A stretch of DNA of 64,000 nt from JAZDRH01 sp047470865. GTDB lineage: Bacteria; Pseudomonadota; Gammaproteobacteria; Pseudomonadales; Pseudomonadaceae. The position numbers and the translations under genes were made by a program. The DNA is taken from positions 1 to 64,000 of the forward strand of contig NZ_JAZDRH010000002.1 of assembly GCF_047470865.1 (NCBI RefSeq), written 5' to 3'. A model generated the notes under the pieces. The model was not told the origin of the DNA and did no database searches. It saw only the letters and a program-made list of their open reading frames with translations. Of this stretch, positions 17,417 through 26,054 are shown piece by piece (the stretch's first letter is position 1; each line of letters begins with the position of its first letter).

Positions 17417-18516
17417 TGTTGCCTACTGATTTTTCAGAAATAGCTTATAACCAGCAGTTAGCGCAAAAGGTTGCTCGTCTAAAATCATTATTAACCCCAT
17501 TTACAGACATTACGCCAAGTGTTTATGTATCCCCTTTAACACATTATCGTATGCGTACCGAGTTTCGTTTATGGGTCAATGGTGAGCAGCGTGATTATGC
17601 CATGTTTGAAAAAGGCACAAAGAATCAGCCTATTTTGCTCGATAACTTTCCTATTGCCAGCGAACTGATCAATGAGCTTATGCCAAAGCTTAAAACGGCA
17701 TGGCAAAAAAGCTCAATTTTAAGTAATCGTTTATTTCAGGTAGAGTTTTTAACAACACTATCCAATCAAGCCTTAGTCACTCTGTGCTACCACGTACCTA
17801 TTAATGAAGAATGGAAACTAGCTGCCGAACAATTAGCTAAAGAACTTGGCATTAGCATTATTGGTCGCTCACGAGGTAAGCGTGTTGTTATTGGTAAAGA
17901 CTATGTAGTGGAAAAACTGAGCGTAAACCAACGTGTTTTTAGCTACCGTCAACCTGAGGGCGCATTTAGCCAACCTAACGCTGAAGTCAACCAGAAAATG
18001 CTACATTGGGCATGCCAAGCATTAGGGCAGCGCACTGACGACTTACTAGAACTCTACTGTGGGAATGGTAATTTTACCCTTCCCTTTTCAACTCAAGTAC
18101 GCCAAGTGCTTGCCACAGAAATCAGCAAAAGCTCAGTAAATGCTGCTTTAGCTAATCTTGAAGATAACAATATCAATAATATTCGTTTAGTGCGCTTATC
18201 TGCTGAAGAGCTCACACAAGCACTTAATAAAGTTCGCCCGTTCCGACGTCTTGCCAATATTGATTTAGACAGCTATCAATTTGGTACAGTTTTTGTTGAT
18301 CCTCCAAGAGCTGGAATGGATCCAGATACCTGTGAGCTCACACGCCGTTTTGATCGCATTTTATATATTTCCTGCAACCCTGAAACACTTGCTCAGAATA
18401 TTGCGCAACTGGCTGATACCCATGAAATTACAGCCTGTGCGCTATTTGATCAGTTTCCTTGGACAGATCACATGGAAAGCGGTGTATTGCTAGAACGCAA
18501 GATCAAAGTAAGCTAA
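17416..18516 (+). CDS. trmA: tRNA (uracil-5-)-methyltransferase TrmA
   Basis: A 366-residue SAM-dependent enzyme forming m5U54 (T54) in tRNA, exactly the E. coli length. Motifs seen are the SAM-binding ELYCGNGNFTLPFS (about 215-228), FVDPPRAGMD and the catalytic cysteine in ILYISCNPETLAQN. The ATG at 17416 overlaps the permease stop and gives the usual N-terminus; an earlier in-frame start is less likely. No N-terminal TRAM domain or Fe-S cysteine cluster is present, which fits TrmA rather than RlmD. The stop lies inside a strong terminator. Confidence 0.97.
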   Translation: MLPTDFSEIAYNQQLAQKVARLKSLLTPFTDITPSVYVSPLTHYRMRTEFRLWVNGEQRDYAMFEKGTKNQPILLDNFPIASELINELMPKLKTAWQKSSILSNRLFQVEFLTTLSNQALVTLCYHVPINEEWKLAAEQLAKELGISIIGRSRGKRVVIGKDYVVEKLSVNQRVFSYRQPEGAFSQPNAEVNQKMLHWACQALGQRTDDLLELYCGNGNFTLPFSTQVRQVLATEISKSSVNAALANLEDNNINNIRLVRLSAEELTQALNKVRPFRRLANIDLDSYQFGTVFVDPPRAGMDPDTCELTRRFDRILYISCNPETLAQNIAQLADTHEITACALFDQFPWTDHMESGVLLERKIKVS

Positions 18517-18535
18517 CAGCTTACTTTGATCTTTG
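18501..18535 (+). terminator. Terminator overlapping the trmA stop codon
   Basis: A perfect 14-bp inverted repeat (18501-18514 and 18518-18531; arms begin GATCAAAGTA) with a 3-base loop, followed by TTTG. The trmA TAA is at the loop, so the last coding triplets form the left arm. Confidence 0.85.
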
Positions 18536-18635
18536 TCATATACAGTAACAAGTTCAAATAAAGTGATAATAACTCCCTCACCTTTATCGGCTAGCGTTAT
18601 AGAATAAAGTTCTTACGTTCAAGAAGGATTTTGGA

Positions 18636-19238
18636 ATGAAAAAACACTACTTGCCACATTGATTCTGTCTTCTGTTATAGCAGCACCAGCTTTTGCTGGG
18701 CAAAACACATTATCTATTGGATATGCTTAGGGTAAAGTTTCCAGTGGCGATAAGCTAAAAGGTATTAACTTTAAATATAACTATATGTTTGATGACCAAC
18801 TTGGCGTACTAGCTTCTTTGAATTATTTAAAAGGTGACAAAAGCAATATCAGCTTTGTTGAGGCGCTGGATGGCGATATATTTACGAATGGTAAACGTGA
18901 TACCAAATATATGTCTTTACTCGCTGGACCTTTCATACAAAGTGAATGATATGTTCAACCTTTACCCCTTAGTAGGTTGGTCACACACAAAAAGCAGTGA
19001 AAGCATGGCTTAGATTAATTATGACGACGATGATATAAACGGTAATCCAGTTTACACTGATGAAGGTAGAATCAAAGGAAGCGCTACTAAAAACGCATTT
19101 ACTTATGACTTAGGTGTTCAAATTACACCAATACCTAATTGGTCAGTTGATATTAGCTACGAAGGCGCTAAATCTAGCAATGGCTTTAAAGATAAAAATC
19201 TTAATATCTTCGATATTGGCGTAGGCTATTCGTTTTAA
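18636..19238 (+). pseudogene. Broken Ail/OmpX-like outer-membrane protein gene
   Basis: Conceptual translation across the breaks gives a signal peptide (MKKTLLATLILSSVIAAPA then FA), the Ail/OmpX start NTLSIGYA, repeated beta strands (GINFKYNYMFDDQLGVLASL; KYMSLLAGPF; NLYPLVGWSHTK; YDLGVQITPIPNWSVDISYE) and a terminal IGVGYSF ending in Phe, all hallmarks of an 8-strand barrel. Four lesions break it: one A missing in an A tract at 18639-18644, a TAG at 18728, an extra base at about 18938-18945, and a TAG at 19011. An AAGGA site precedes the ATG. It is probably inactive, unless some lesions are sequencing errors. Confidence 0.85.
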
Positions 19239-19254
19239 GATAGCTATCTAAGTA

Positions 19255-19284
19255 AAAAAGCCTGAATACTTATTCAGGCTTTTT
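19255..19284. terminator. Terminator shared by the Ail-like remnant and rsmI
   Basis: A perfect 9-bp stem GCCTGAATA / TATTCAGGC (19260-19268, 19271-19279) flanked by A and T runs. It acts on both strands and contains the rsmI stop codon. Confidence 0.85.
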
Positions 19285-20139
19285 ATTATCTAATGCCCAC
19301 TGATACAGCACGTTTTTACGCAAGCCGGTTATGTTTGCTGCTAATGCAGCGGCTTTTTTTACTGGCAGCTCAGCCATCAGTAACTGCATTATCTGTTGTG
19401 ATTTAAGATCAACATCTACACTATGTTCTTGCTCAAAACCGGAAATTAAAATAACGCACTCGCCTCTCTGCTGATCGCTATCCTGAGAAATCCAGTCATG
19501 CAACTGAGCCAAAGGCAAAGCTTTAATGGTTTCAAAGGTTTTTGTTAGCTCACGAGCTAAAACAGCCAAACGCTGGGCGCCAAATACATCGCGCATTGCA
19601 GCAACACTTTCTAATAATCTGTGTGGTGCCTCATAGAAAATCATCGTCCTTGTTTCTTCACGCAATAACTCTAAACGGCTATTTCTAGCCACACTTTTGG
19701 CTGGTAAAAAACCTTCAAAAGTAAAGCGATCAGAAGGTAAACCAGCGGCTGAGAGTGCAGCAATCACAGCAGAAACACCTGGGATAGGTACAACTTTAAT
19801 ACCTGCTTGTCGCGCTTGCTTAACTAGATGAAAACCTGGATCAGAAATTAATGGCGTACCCGCATCAGAAATCAATGCAACATTATCACCTGCTAATAAA
19901 CGCGAAATAAAACGTCCGCCTTCGTCGCGCTCATTATGATCATGGCAGGCCGCTAAAGGCGTACGAATAGAGAAATGTTGCAACAACCGGGTGGAATGTC
20001 GCGTATCTTCTGCCGCTATCAGGTCAACTTCTGATAACACTCGGATTGCACGCGCTGTAATATCTTCTAAATTACCAATAGGGGTAGCAACAACATACAA
20101 GGTGCCTGTGGTAGTTTCTGTTTTATGCATGTTTTTCAC
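19270..20139 (-). CDS. rsmI: 16S rRNA (cytidine1402-2'-O)-methyltransferase RsmI
   Basis: A 289-residue SAM-dependent tetrapyrrole-methylase-fold enzyme that 2'-O-methylates C1402 in the decoding centre. The start GTLYVVATPIGNLEDITARA, the AEDTRHSTRLLQHF segment and ALISDAGTPLISDPGF are diagnostic. Starts at residue 1 (MKN) or 4 (MHK) are both possible. It diverges from lpoA with 116 bases between them. In Pseudomonas the gene on its other side is normally the rnpB/mraZ region; here trmA and a broken barrel gene are found instead. Confidence 0.96.
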   Translation of the reverse strand: MKNMHKTETTTGTLYVVATPIGNLEDITARAIRVLSEVDLIAAEDTRHSTRLLQHFSIRTPLAACHDHNERDEGGRFISRLLAGDNVALISDAGTPLISDPGFHLVKQARQAGIKVVPIPGVSAVIAALSAAGLPSDRFTFEGFLPAKSVARNSRLELLREETRTMIFYEAPHRLLESVAAMRDVFGAQRLAVLARELTKTFETIKALPLAQLHDWISQDSDQQRGECVILISGFEQEHSVDVDLKSQQIMQLLMAELPVKKAAALAANITGLRKNVLYQWALDNKKPE

Positions 20140-20255
20140 GCTACTCTTGAGTAAATAAATGTATATTGTAGCCTGTTTCGTTAACAGAATATCGCACCAA
20201 TATCTGCGCTTAGGTACAATTACTTGAAGAACACTGATTTTAGGAATTTTGTTTC

Positions 20256-21992
20256 ATGAATAGTCGTTTACAGTTGTTATCCGCTTTAGCGCTGGTAGGT
20301 TTTTTAAGCGCTTGCACAACCACGGTAGGAACAGGAGACTTCCCCTCTTATTCGGCTAAAGCAACTGTTGCTGAACTATTTGAGCAAGCCTCTCAAAAAT
20401 CTGGGGAAAAAGCAGATGGGCTGTATCTTGCTGCTGCTGACCTCGCCTATCAACAACAGCAAGCTAAGCAAGCTTTAGATATATTGAATAAAATCAATTT
20501 TGCTAACTTAGCTATTAATCAGCAGATTTTTGCTTATACCTTACAAGCAGAAGCCGCAGTTGCTAATAAACAAGCAGCATTGGCTTTAACAGCCATAGAG
20601 CAGCCTGTGTTTGACCAGCTTTCAAGTGTTTCAACAAAGCTGCAAATTCGCGCACAACTTGCTCGAGCCTCCACACTACAAGCAAATAATAAGCCACTTG
20701 CAGCAATGCGTGAGCGGGTATTTATTGCTCCTCTACTTTCAGGCAAGCAAGCACAAAAAAACCACGAAGCCATTTGGGCTATCGCTGAAAAACTACCCAG
20801 TGTTGCTTTAGCTAAAACAGGTGAACAAGATTTAGTTGGCTGGCTTGAACTGGCAAAACTAATCCAGCAACCCCAAACGCTAGAGTTACAACAAGCCACT
20901 TTGCGCCAGTGGATAGCTAATAACCCTCAACACCCTGCTGCACGCAATTTACCTAAAAATCTTGCCACCTTATTAACATTAGAAGCACAAAACTACCAAA
21001 ATATAGCCTTGGTGCTACCCGTTCGCGGTGATAACCAATATGTATTTGACGCTATACGCGACGGCTTTTTAGCAGCGCACTATCAACAAGCCGCACAAGG
21101 TACAACTGTGCCTAAGTTACATCTTTACGATAGCGCTCAAATAGGTTCTATGGATGCGCTTTATCAACAGGCCCTGAAAGATCAAGTTCAGTTCGTCGTA
21201 GGCCCTTGGGAGAAAGAGCAAGTAAAACTGCTGACACAAAAGCAAAGCCTTCCTATCCCAACATTAGCTTTAAATTACAGTGATAGTCTAAATAGCTATG
21301 CAGCTGAACTTTATCAATATGGATTAGCCGCAGAAGATGAAGCTAAGGGAGCGGCACGCTTAGCATGGGACAACGGACACACAAAAGCAGCTATTGTTAC
21401 GCCTCAAGGTGATTGGGGAAACCGTGTTCAGCAAGCCTTCCAACAAGCCTTTACCGATTTAGGAGGGCAAGTGGTAGGCAGTACTGCAATTACCCGTAAT
21501 ATGCCTGTTACCACCCAGTTAGATTCTTTTGGTAGCAAGTTAGAACAAGCCAACTTTGTGTTTATTGCAGCCCCCACACAATATGCTCTTGGGCTAAAAC
21601 AAACCTTGGCAAAAAAATCAATTAACATCCCTATTTTTGCAACCTCTGCTATTAATCCAGGCAACCTCAGTGCTGACACCATCAAGCAACTAGATGGCAT
21701 TATTTTTTGCGAAGTGCCCTGGCTACTCAATACTAGCAATGCAGTATATGACAGTGTGATTCGTGAATGGCCACAATCATTAGGCAGTCTTGGACGGTTT
21801 TACGCAATGGGCATAGATGCCTACCAGCTTACGGGTCGCTTAGCTCAACTAAAAACGATGCCTAACAGTCAGATCCCAGGCTTATCTGGTTCATTAAGCT
21901 TAACAACTAACCAGCGTATTGAACGCCAACTATTATGGGCTGCTTTCGTTAACGGGCAAATTCGCCCACTGGTTGAAAATGAGTTCAACTAA
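20256..21992 (+). CDS. lpoA: Penicillin-binding protein activator LpoA
   Basis: A 578-residue outer-membrane lipoprotein with lipobox LSAC at Cys20 after a short signal peptide. The N-terminal half (about 30-250) is helical, TPR-like. The C-terminal half (about 255-570) is a periplasmic-binding-protein fold, seen from LPVRGDNQYVFDAIRDGF and the VVGPWEKEQVKLL strand-loop. LpoA activates the peptidoglycan synthase PBP1a from the outer membrane. Gene order lpoA-yraN-gmhA-BON is conserved in gammaproteobacteria. Its end overlaps yraN by 14 bases. Confidence 0.95.
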   Translation: MNSRLQLLSALALVGFLSACTTTVGTGDFPSYSAKATVAELFEQASQKSGEKADGLYLAAADLAYQQQQAKQALDILNKINFANLAINQQIFAYTLQAEAAVANKQAALALTAIEQPVFDQLSSVSTKLQIRAQLARASTLQANNKPLAAMRERVFIAPLLSGKQAQKNHEAIWAIAEKLPSVALAKTGEQDLVGWLELAKLIQQPQTLELQQATLRQWIANNPQHPAARNLPKNLATLLTLEAQNYQNIALVLPVRGDNQYVFDAIRDGFLAAHYQQAAQGTTVPKLHLYDSAQIGSMDALYQQALKDQVQFVVGPWEKEQVKLLTQKQSLPIPTLALNYSDSLNSYAAELYQYGLAAEDEAKGAARLAWDNGHTKAAIVTPQGDWGNRVQQAFQQAFTDLGGQVVGSTAITRNMPVTTQLDSFGSKLEQANFVFIAAPTQYALGLKQTLAKKSINIPIFATSAINPGNLSADTIKQLDGIIFCEVPWLLNTSNAVYDSVIREWPQSLGSLGRFYAMGIDAYQLTGRLAQLKTMPNSQIPGLSGSLSLTTNQRIERQLLWAAFVNGQIRPLVENEFN

Positions 21993-22353
21993 CTCCCGCC
22001 AACGCGGTCAACAATATGAGCAACAAGCCCTAGCCTTTCTTGAGCAAGCTGGGCTTGAGTTAGTTAGTAAAAACTGGTCATGCCGACTAGGGGAAATAGA
22101 CCTTATTATGTGTGACCAAAAAACATTAGTGTTTGTAGAGGTACGTTTTCGTAAAAATCAACAGTTTGGTGGCGCGTTAGAAAGTATTGATCAGCGTAAG
22201 CAGAATAAGCTTAATGCAACCGCTGAAACATTTTTACAGCAAAACTCAATCTGGAATGATTACAATTGCCGCTTTGATGTGGTACTTGTAGAAGCCACAC
22301 AAACACCCCATATACATGAGATCAACTGGATTAAAGACGCCTTTGACGTCTAA
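21979..22353 (+). CDS. yraN: YraN/UPF0102 family nuclease-fold protein
   Basis: A 124-residue small protein of the UPF0102 family with an endonuclease-like core: GEIDLIMCDQKTLVFVEVRFRK shows the E-x(n)-D...E-V-K/R pattern of the restriction-endonuclease fold (quoted here as GEIDLIM and VFVEVRFRK). The role is unproven. The ATG at 21979 inside the lpoA end gives the normal family length; earlier starts would extend into lpoA. It is translationally coupled to lpoA. Confidence 0.92.
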   Translation: MSSTNSRQRGQQYEQQALAFLEQAGLELVSKNWSCRLGEIDLIMCDQKTLVFVEVRFRKNQQFGGALESIDQRKQNKLNATAETFLQQNSIWNDYNCRFDVVLVEATQTPHIHEINWIKDAFDV

Positions 22354-22379
22354 CTCTGGAAACATCAAAAGGCCTTATT

Positions 22380-22967
22380 ATGCAGTCTCGTATTCAACAA
22401 ATGTTCCAAGCTAGTATCGAAACCAAACAAAAAGCTATGCAAGTGCTACCTGAACCTATTGAGCACGCTAGTTTTTTAATGGTTAATGCGCTACTGAGTG
22501 AGGGGAAAATTCTATCTTGTGGTAATGGCGGTTCTGCTGGTGACGCTCAGCACTTCTCATCTGAATTACTCAACCGCTTTGAGCGCGAACGCCCTGCTTT
22601 ACCTGCTCTTGCACTAACCACAGACAGCTCCACTATTACTTCAATTGCCAATGACTATAGCTACGAAGAAGTATTTTCTAAACAAATTCGAGCATTAGGA
22701 CAGGAAGGCGATGTGTTATTAGCCATTTCAACCAGTGGTAATTCAGCGAATGTAGTTCAAGCCATACACGCAGCCCATGATCGCGGCATGCACGTTGTGG
22801 CACTAACAGGACGCGACGGCGGCGCTATGGCAGGTATTTTGTTACCTACAGACGTTGAAGTTCGCGTACCGTCAAAAGTTACTGCACGTATTCAGGAAGT
22901 CCACTTAGTTGTGATTCATAGCCTGTGTGATTTAATTGACCGCCAACTTTTTGGGAGTGAGGATTAA
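22380..22967 (+). CDS. gmhA: SIS-domain phosphoheptose isomerase / DiaA-type protein
   Basis: A 195-residue cytosolic SIS-domain protein. The GNGGSAGDAQHFSSELLNRF segment and the LAISTSGNSANVVQA loop are the sugar-phosphate binding sites of GmhA, which isomerises sedoheptulose 7-phosphate for LPS heptose. The same family includes DiaA, which stimulates DnaA; genes at this locus are called diaA in enterics and gmhA in Pseudomonas. Which role dominates here cannot be told from sequence alone. It overlaps the next gene by one base. Confidence 0.88.
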   Translation: MQSRIQQMFQASIETKQKAMQVLPEPIEHASFLMVNALLSEGKILSCGNGGSAGDAQHFSSELLNRFERERPALPALALTTDSSTITSIANDYSYEEVFSKQIRALGQEGDVLLAISTSGNSANVVQAIHAAHDRGMHVVALTGRDGGAMAGILLPTDVEVRVPSKVTARIQEVHLVVIHSLCDLIDRQLFGSED

Positions 22968-23494
22968 TGATTCGCCAACTTATTGCTATTACCTTAAGTG
23001 CACTTGTACTAACTGCCTGCGGATCACGCAGTATTGGCAATAATATTGATGATAAGTTTATTGCTCCTGAAGTGCGCAGTGCCATTTATAAAGCAAGCCC
23101 TGAGCTATCCACCACCAACTCACATGTGGTTGCCACTGTTTATAATGGTGTAACCTTGTTAGCAGGACAAACACCTCGTGCTGATCTTAAAGCATTAGCA
23201 GAGCGAGCAGCAGCAAGCGTTAACGGTGTTAAACGCGTACAAAATGAAATACAGGTTGCCGCCCCTTCATCTGCCAGTGCCCGTGCTAGCGATATTGCCC
23301 TAACCACAGCGGTTAAAGCGCGCTTAGTTGCCACCAGTGATGTTCCATCAAGGAAAGTCAAAATACTCACTGAGAATGGCGTTGTATATTTACTAGGAAT
23401 TTTAACTCGCGCAGAAGCAGCACGTGTTACTAGCGCTGTTCAAGAAGTCGCTGGCGTGCAAAAAATTGTGCGTGTTTTTGAATATGTAGATTAA
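22967..23494 (+). CDS. dolP: BON-domain outer-membrane lipoprotein (DolP/YraP)
   Basis: A 175-residue lipoprotein with lipobox LTAC (Cys18). Two BON domains follow (about 45-110 and 115-175), recognisable by VATVYNGVTLLAGQTPRADL and VKILTENGVVYLLGILTRAEA, with the ending VQKIVRVFEYVD. DolP maintains outer-membrane integrity in E. coli. Start ATG overlaps the previous stop (TAATG), continuing the lpoA-yraN-gmhA-dolP operon. Confidence 0.92.
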   Translation: MIRQLIAITLSALVLTACGSRSIGNNIDDKFIAPEVRSAIYKASPELSTTNSHVVATVYNGVTLLAGQTPRADLKALAERAAASVNGVKRVQNEIQVAAPSSASARASDIALTTAVKARLVATSDVPSRKVKILTENGVVYLLGILTRAEAARVTSAVQEVAGVQKIVRVFEYVD

Positions 23495-23524
23495 TCATCC
23501 ATTTTTCTGATTGAATTGACGATA

Positions 23525-24052
23525 ATGACTTTTACTGATGATATTGTGATTGAAACTGAGCGGATGCGCTTAATACCTGTGCACGAAGGCTTAAAAGCAG
23601 ATATTTGGCATGCTTTAACACCAGAGGTCACAGAGTTTTTACCCTTTGATCGAGCTGAAAGCATTGAAGCAACTCAAGGCTTTATTGATTACGCCCGCAG
23701 CCAATTACATAAAGGCGAAGAGCTGACTTTGGCCATGACCGATAAACAAACAGGTCAGTTTATTGGCTGCTGTGGCTTACATGACATTAGCTCTGAACTT
23801 GCTTCATTAGGGCTGTGGCTATGTGCTGAGGCACAGGGTAAAGGCTTAGGTACTGAAGCCATTATCGGACTAATCGATTTTGCAAAAAAGCAGCTCAAGC
23901 CAAGTTTTTTAGTCTACAACGTCGAAAAAGAAAATACTGGGAGTTGCCGCATTGCAGAGAAACTAGGTTTCTCTTTGCACCGCGAATGGAAACAAGTTAA
24001 AAACGAGCATAAAACACGCAACATGTTAGAGTTACGCCGCTACTTAGCGTAA
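23525..24052 (+). CDS. GNAT N-acetyltransferase, RimJ/RimL-like
   Basis: A 175-residue GNAT protein. The ETERMRLIPV beginning, the LGLWLCAEAQGKGLGTEAI acetyl-CoA site and the GSCRIAEKLGFSLH ending follow the RimJ/RimL pattern. The substrate is unknown; family members acetylate ribosomal protein N-termini or small molecules. The ATG at 23525 is preferred to a TTG nine bases earlier. It stands 30 bases after dolP and ends at a strong convergent terminator. Confidence 0.85.
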   Translation: MTFTDDIVIETERMRLIPVHEGLKADIWHALTPEVTEFLPFDRAESIEATQGFIDYARSQLHKGEELTLAMTDKQTGQFIGCCGLHDISSELASLGLWLCAEAQGKGLGTEAIIGLIDFAKKQLKPSFLVYNVEKENTGSCRIAEKLGFSLHREWKQVKNEHKTRNMLELRRYLA

Positions 24053-24066
24053 AGCCTGTAACGCAC

Positions 24067-24104
24067 AAAAAGCCCAGTTCAGATTCAATAACTGGGCTTT
24101 TTAT
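24067..24104. terminator. Bidirectional terminator between GNAT gene and sspB
   Basis: A 13-bp stem AAAAAGCCCAGTT / AACTGGGCTTTTT (24067-24079, 24090-24102) with a 10-base loop. It lies between converging genes and the sspB stop follows directly. Confidence 0.9.
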
Positions 24105-24547
24105 TACTTAACGACACGCAGGTTCGGACGACCTGTAGGTCTTGGCGGTTCATCATCAGGTGTAGGATCATCTTCCGTTACCTCCCTAACAACCTCAAAA
24201 GCTGTCTGCTCTACTTCATCCTCAACTTCATCAAACAACTCATCTTGATCAAAGAACATGCCTTGCCCATTTTCACGCGCATAAACAGCCAGAATAGCCG
24301 CTGTAGGGACGTATAACGTAAAAGGTACGCCACCAAAACGAGCCTCAAAGCTAACAGCTTCATTATCCATATGCATGTAACGTACAGCACTAGGTGCTGC
24401 ATTCAATACTATTTGCCCATCTTTAGCATAGGTTTGAGGCACCTGAGCTTTAGGATGCTCACTATTGACTAACAAATGAGGAGTGCAATCATTATCTACA
24501 ATCCACTCATACAAGGCTCGAATTAAATAAGGACGACTGGACTTCAT
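24104..24547 (-). CDS. sspB: ClpXP protease adaptor SspB
   Basis: A 147-residue adaptor that delivers ssrA-tagged proteins to ClpXP. The family core SSRPYLIRALYEWIVDNDCTPH and the VPFTLYVPTAAILAVYARENGQG strands (shortened here: PFTLYVPTAAILAVYAREN) are clear. The tail PRPTGRPNLRVVK is the ClpX-docking peptide. The ATG at 24547 is chosen, two bases after the sspA stop; a GTG two codons earlier is possible. It forms an operon with sspA. Confidence 0.95.
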   Translation of the reverse strand: MKSSRPYLIRALYEWIVDNDCTPHLLVNSEHPKAQVPQTYAKDGQIVLNAAPSAVRYMHMDNEAVSFEARFGGVPFTLYVPTAAILAVYARENGQGMFFDQDELFDEVEDEVEQTAFEVVREVTEDDPTPDDEPPRPTGRPNLRVVK

Positions 24548-24549
24548 TA

Positions 24550-25170
24550 TCACACTCTAAATAATTTTTCTGCTTTTGATAAACTCGCTTGGAAGGTTTC
24601 ACGAGCAAAGCTGCGCGCCATATAATCTAATAGTGGCGCAGCTGTTTTAGGTAGCTCAATACCTAAAATAGGTAAACGCCATAGCAAAGGTAATAGACAG
24701 CAGTCCACTAAACCAAACTCTTCACTCATAAAGTAAGGTAATTCAGCAAAGATAGGCGCCACACCAATTAGGCTTTCACGTAGCTCTTTACGTGCTTTAG
24801 TGCGTGCTGTTTCTTTGGTTTTTGGATCTAAAATTTGCTCAGCGAGTACACACCAATCGCGATCAATACGGTGCATTAGCATGCGACTATTGGCACGCGC
24901 TACAGGATAGACAGGTAATAATGGAGGATGCGGATAACGCTCTTCCAAATACTCCATAATGACTGTTGGATCATAGAGTGCTAAATCGCGATCAACCAAA
25001 GTTGGCACGCTAGCATAAGGGTTTACTTCAGCAAGCCCACGTGGGCAAGAACCTGCTGTTACATCAATAGTTTCGGCAATCACTGCCTTTTCTGCCAACA
25101 CCAAACGCACACGATGTGAATATTGGTCTGTTGGATCAGAGTAGCAGCCCAACTTATTAGGGGCAGCCAT
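24550..25170 (-). CDS. sspA: Stringent starvation protein A
   Basis: A 206-residue glutathione-S-transferase-fold protein that binds RNA polymerase and affects stress and virulence transcription. The thioredoxin-like N-terminal half has YSHRVRLVLAEKAV and ASVPTLVDRDLALYDPTVIM; the C-terminal half is all-helical. It lacks the catalytic GST residue, as usual for SspA. It lies downstream of the cytochrome bc1 genes but is separated from petC by a strong terminator, so it has its own promoter. Confidence 0.96.
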   Translation of the reverse strand: MAAPNKLGCYSDPTDQYSHRVRLVLAEKAVIAETIDVTAGSCPRGLAEVNPYASVPTLVDRDLALYDPTVIMEYLEERYPHPPLLPVYPVARANSRMLMHRIDRDWCVLAEQILDPKTKETARTKARKELRESLIGVAPIFAELPYFMSEEFGLVDCCLLPLLWRLPILGIELPKTAAPLLDYMARSFARETFQASLSKAEKLFRV

Positions 25171-25210
25171 AGCATCTCTCCTTATGATTAATGACTATAC
25201 GGCATGAAAA

Positions 25211-25244
25211 CAAAAACGCACGCACCCAATAGAGTGCGTGCGTT
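25211..25244 (-). terminator. Terminator after petC
   Basis: An 11-bp stem AACGCACGCAC / GTGCGTGCGTT (25215-25225, 25234-25244) with an 8-base loop, followed on the minus strand by TTTTTGTTTT. It ends the petA-petB-petC transcript ahead of sspA. Confidence 0.9.
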
Positions 25245-25268
25245 GATACTTAACAAGCAGCAAAGCTA

Positions 25269-26054
25269 TTAATGCACATCTCTCCAGTACTCACGTTTTA
25301 ATGCATACGCAAATATGAAGAAGAAGGCCAAGAATAACAGTACATAAGTACCAATGCGCTGACTTTCTAATTTATTAGGATCAGCAGAGTAAGCTAAGAA
25401 AGTGACTAGGTTTTTCACTTTAGTATCAAACTCACTTTCTGTTAATAGTCCCTTTTTAGGAATCACTAACTGGTCACAACGCTCTTCTGTCACCAGTTGG
25501 CCGAAGGTGTCGTAAACTTTTTTGCCCTTTTCATCTAGCTTAGCAGCCTGGGCACAACCTACAGTTTGGCTACCTTGTAAAGCAGCCAGTACGTTAGGCA
25601 TACCAACGTTAGGGAATACAACGTTGTTTGCACCTAGAGGACGACTTGGATCCTCATAGAAAGAGTGCATGTAGTTATATAACCAATCTGTACCACGTAC
25701 ACGTGCAACCAAGGTTAGATCAGGTGGAACCTGACCAAACCAAGCTTTTGCATCAGCAGGAGCCATACTGGATTTCATGTGATCTCCAATTTTTGCTCCA
25801 GTAAAGACAAGGTTTTCCATCATTAGATTTTCAGGAATACCAATATCTTTTGCTACGCGTTCATAGCGTTGGAATTGCGCGCCATGGCAACCCATACAGT
25901 AGTTCACAAAAGTACGTGCACCATCTTGTAATGCTTCTTTGTCTGTAAGATCAATATTTACAGACTGCATTTCATACTGTGGAACTACTTTCTCAGCTGC
26001 AAAACCGAAAACAGGTAAGGCAGCAAGTATTAATGTAGCAATTTGCTTTTTCAT
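25269..26054 (-). CDS. petC: Ubiquinol--cytochrome c reductase, cytochrome c1
   Basis: A 261-residue haem-c subunit of the bc1 complex. A signal peptide (cleavage near Ala20) leads to the haem-binding CMGCH (Cys53, Cys56, His57), with the sixth-ligand methionine region around SMAPADAKAWFG. A C-terminal helix (TYVLLFLAFFFIFAYAL) anchors it. It overlaps petB by one base, and the three genes make a full complex passing electrons from ubiquinol to cytochrome c. Confidence 0.96.
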   Translation of the reverse strand: MKKQIATLILAALPVFGFAAEKVVPQYEMQSVNIDLTDKEALQDGARTFVNYCMGCHGAQFQRYERVAKDIGIPENLMMENLVFTGAKIGDHMKSSMAPADAKAWFGQVPPDLTLVARVRGTDWLYNYMHSFYEDPSRPLGANNVVFPNVGMPNVLAALQGSQTVGCAQAAKLDEKGKKVYDTFGQLVTEERCDQLVIPKKGLLTESEFDTKVKNLVTFLAYSADPNKLESQRIGTYVLLFLAFFFIFAYALKREYWRDVH

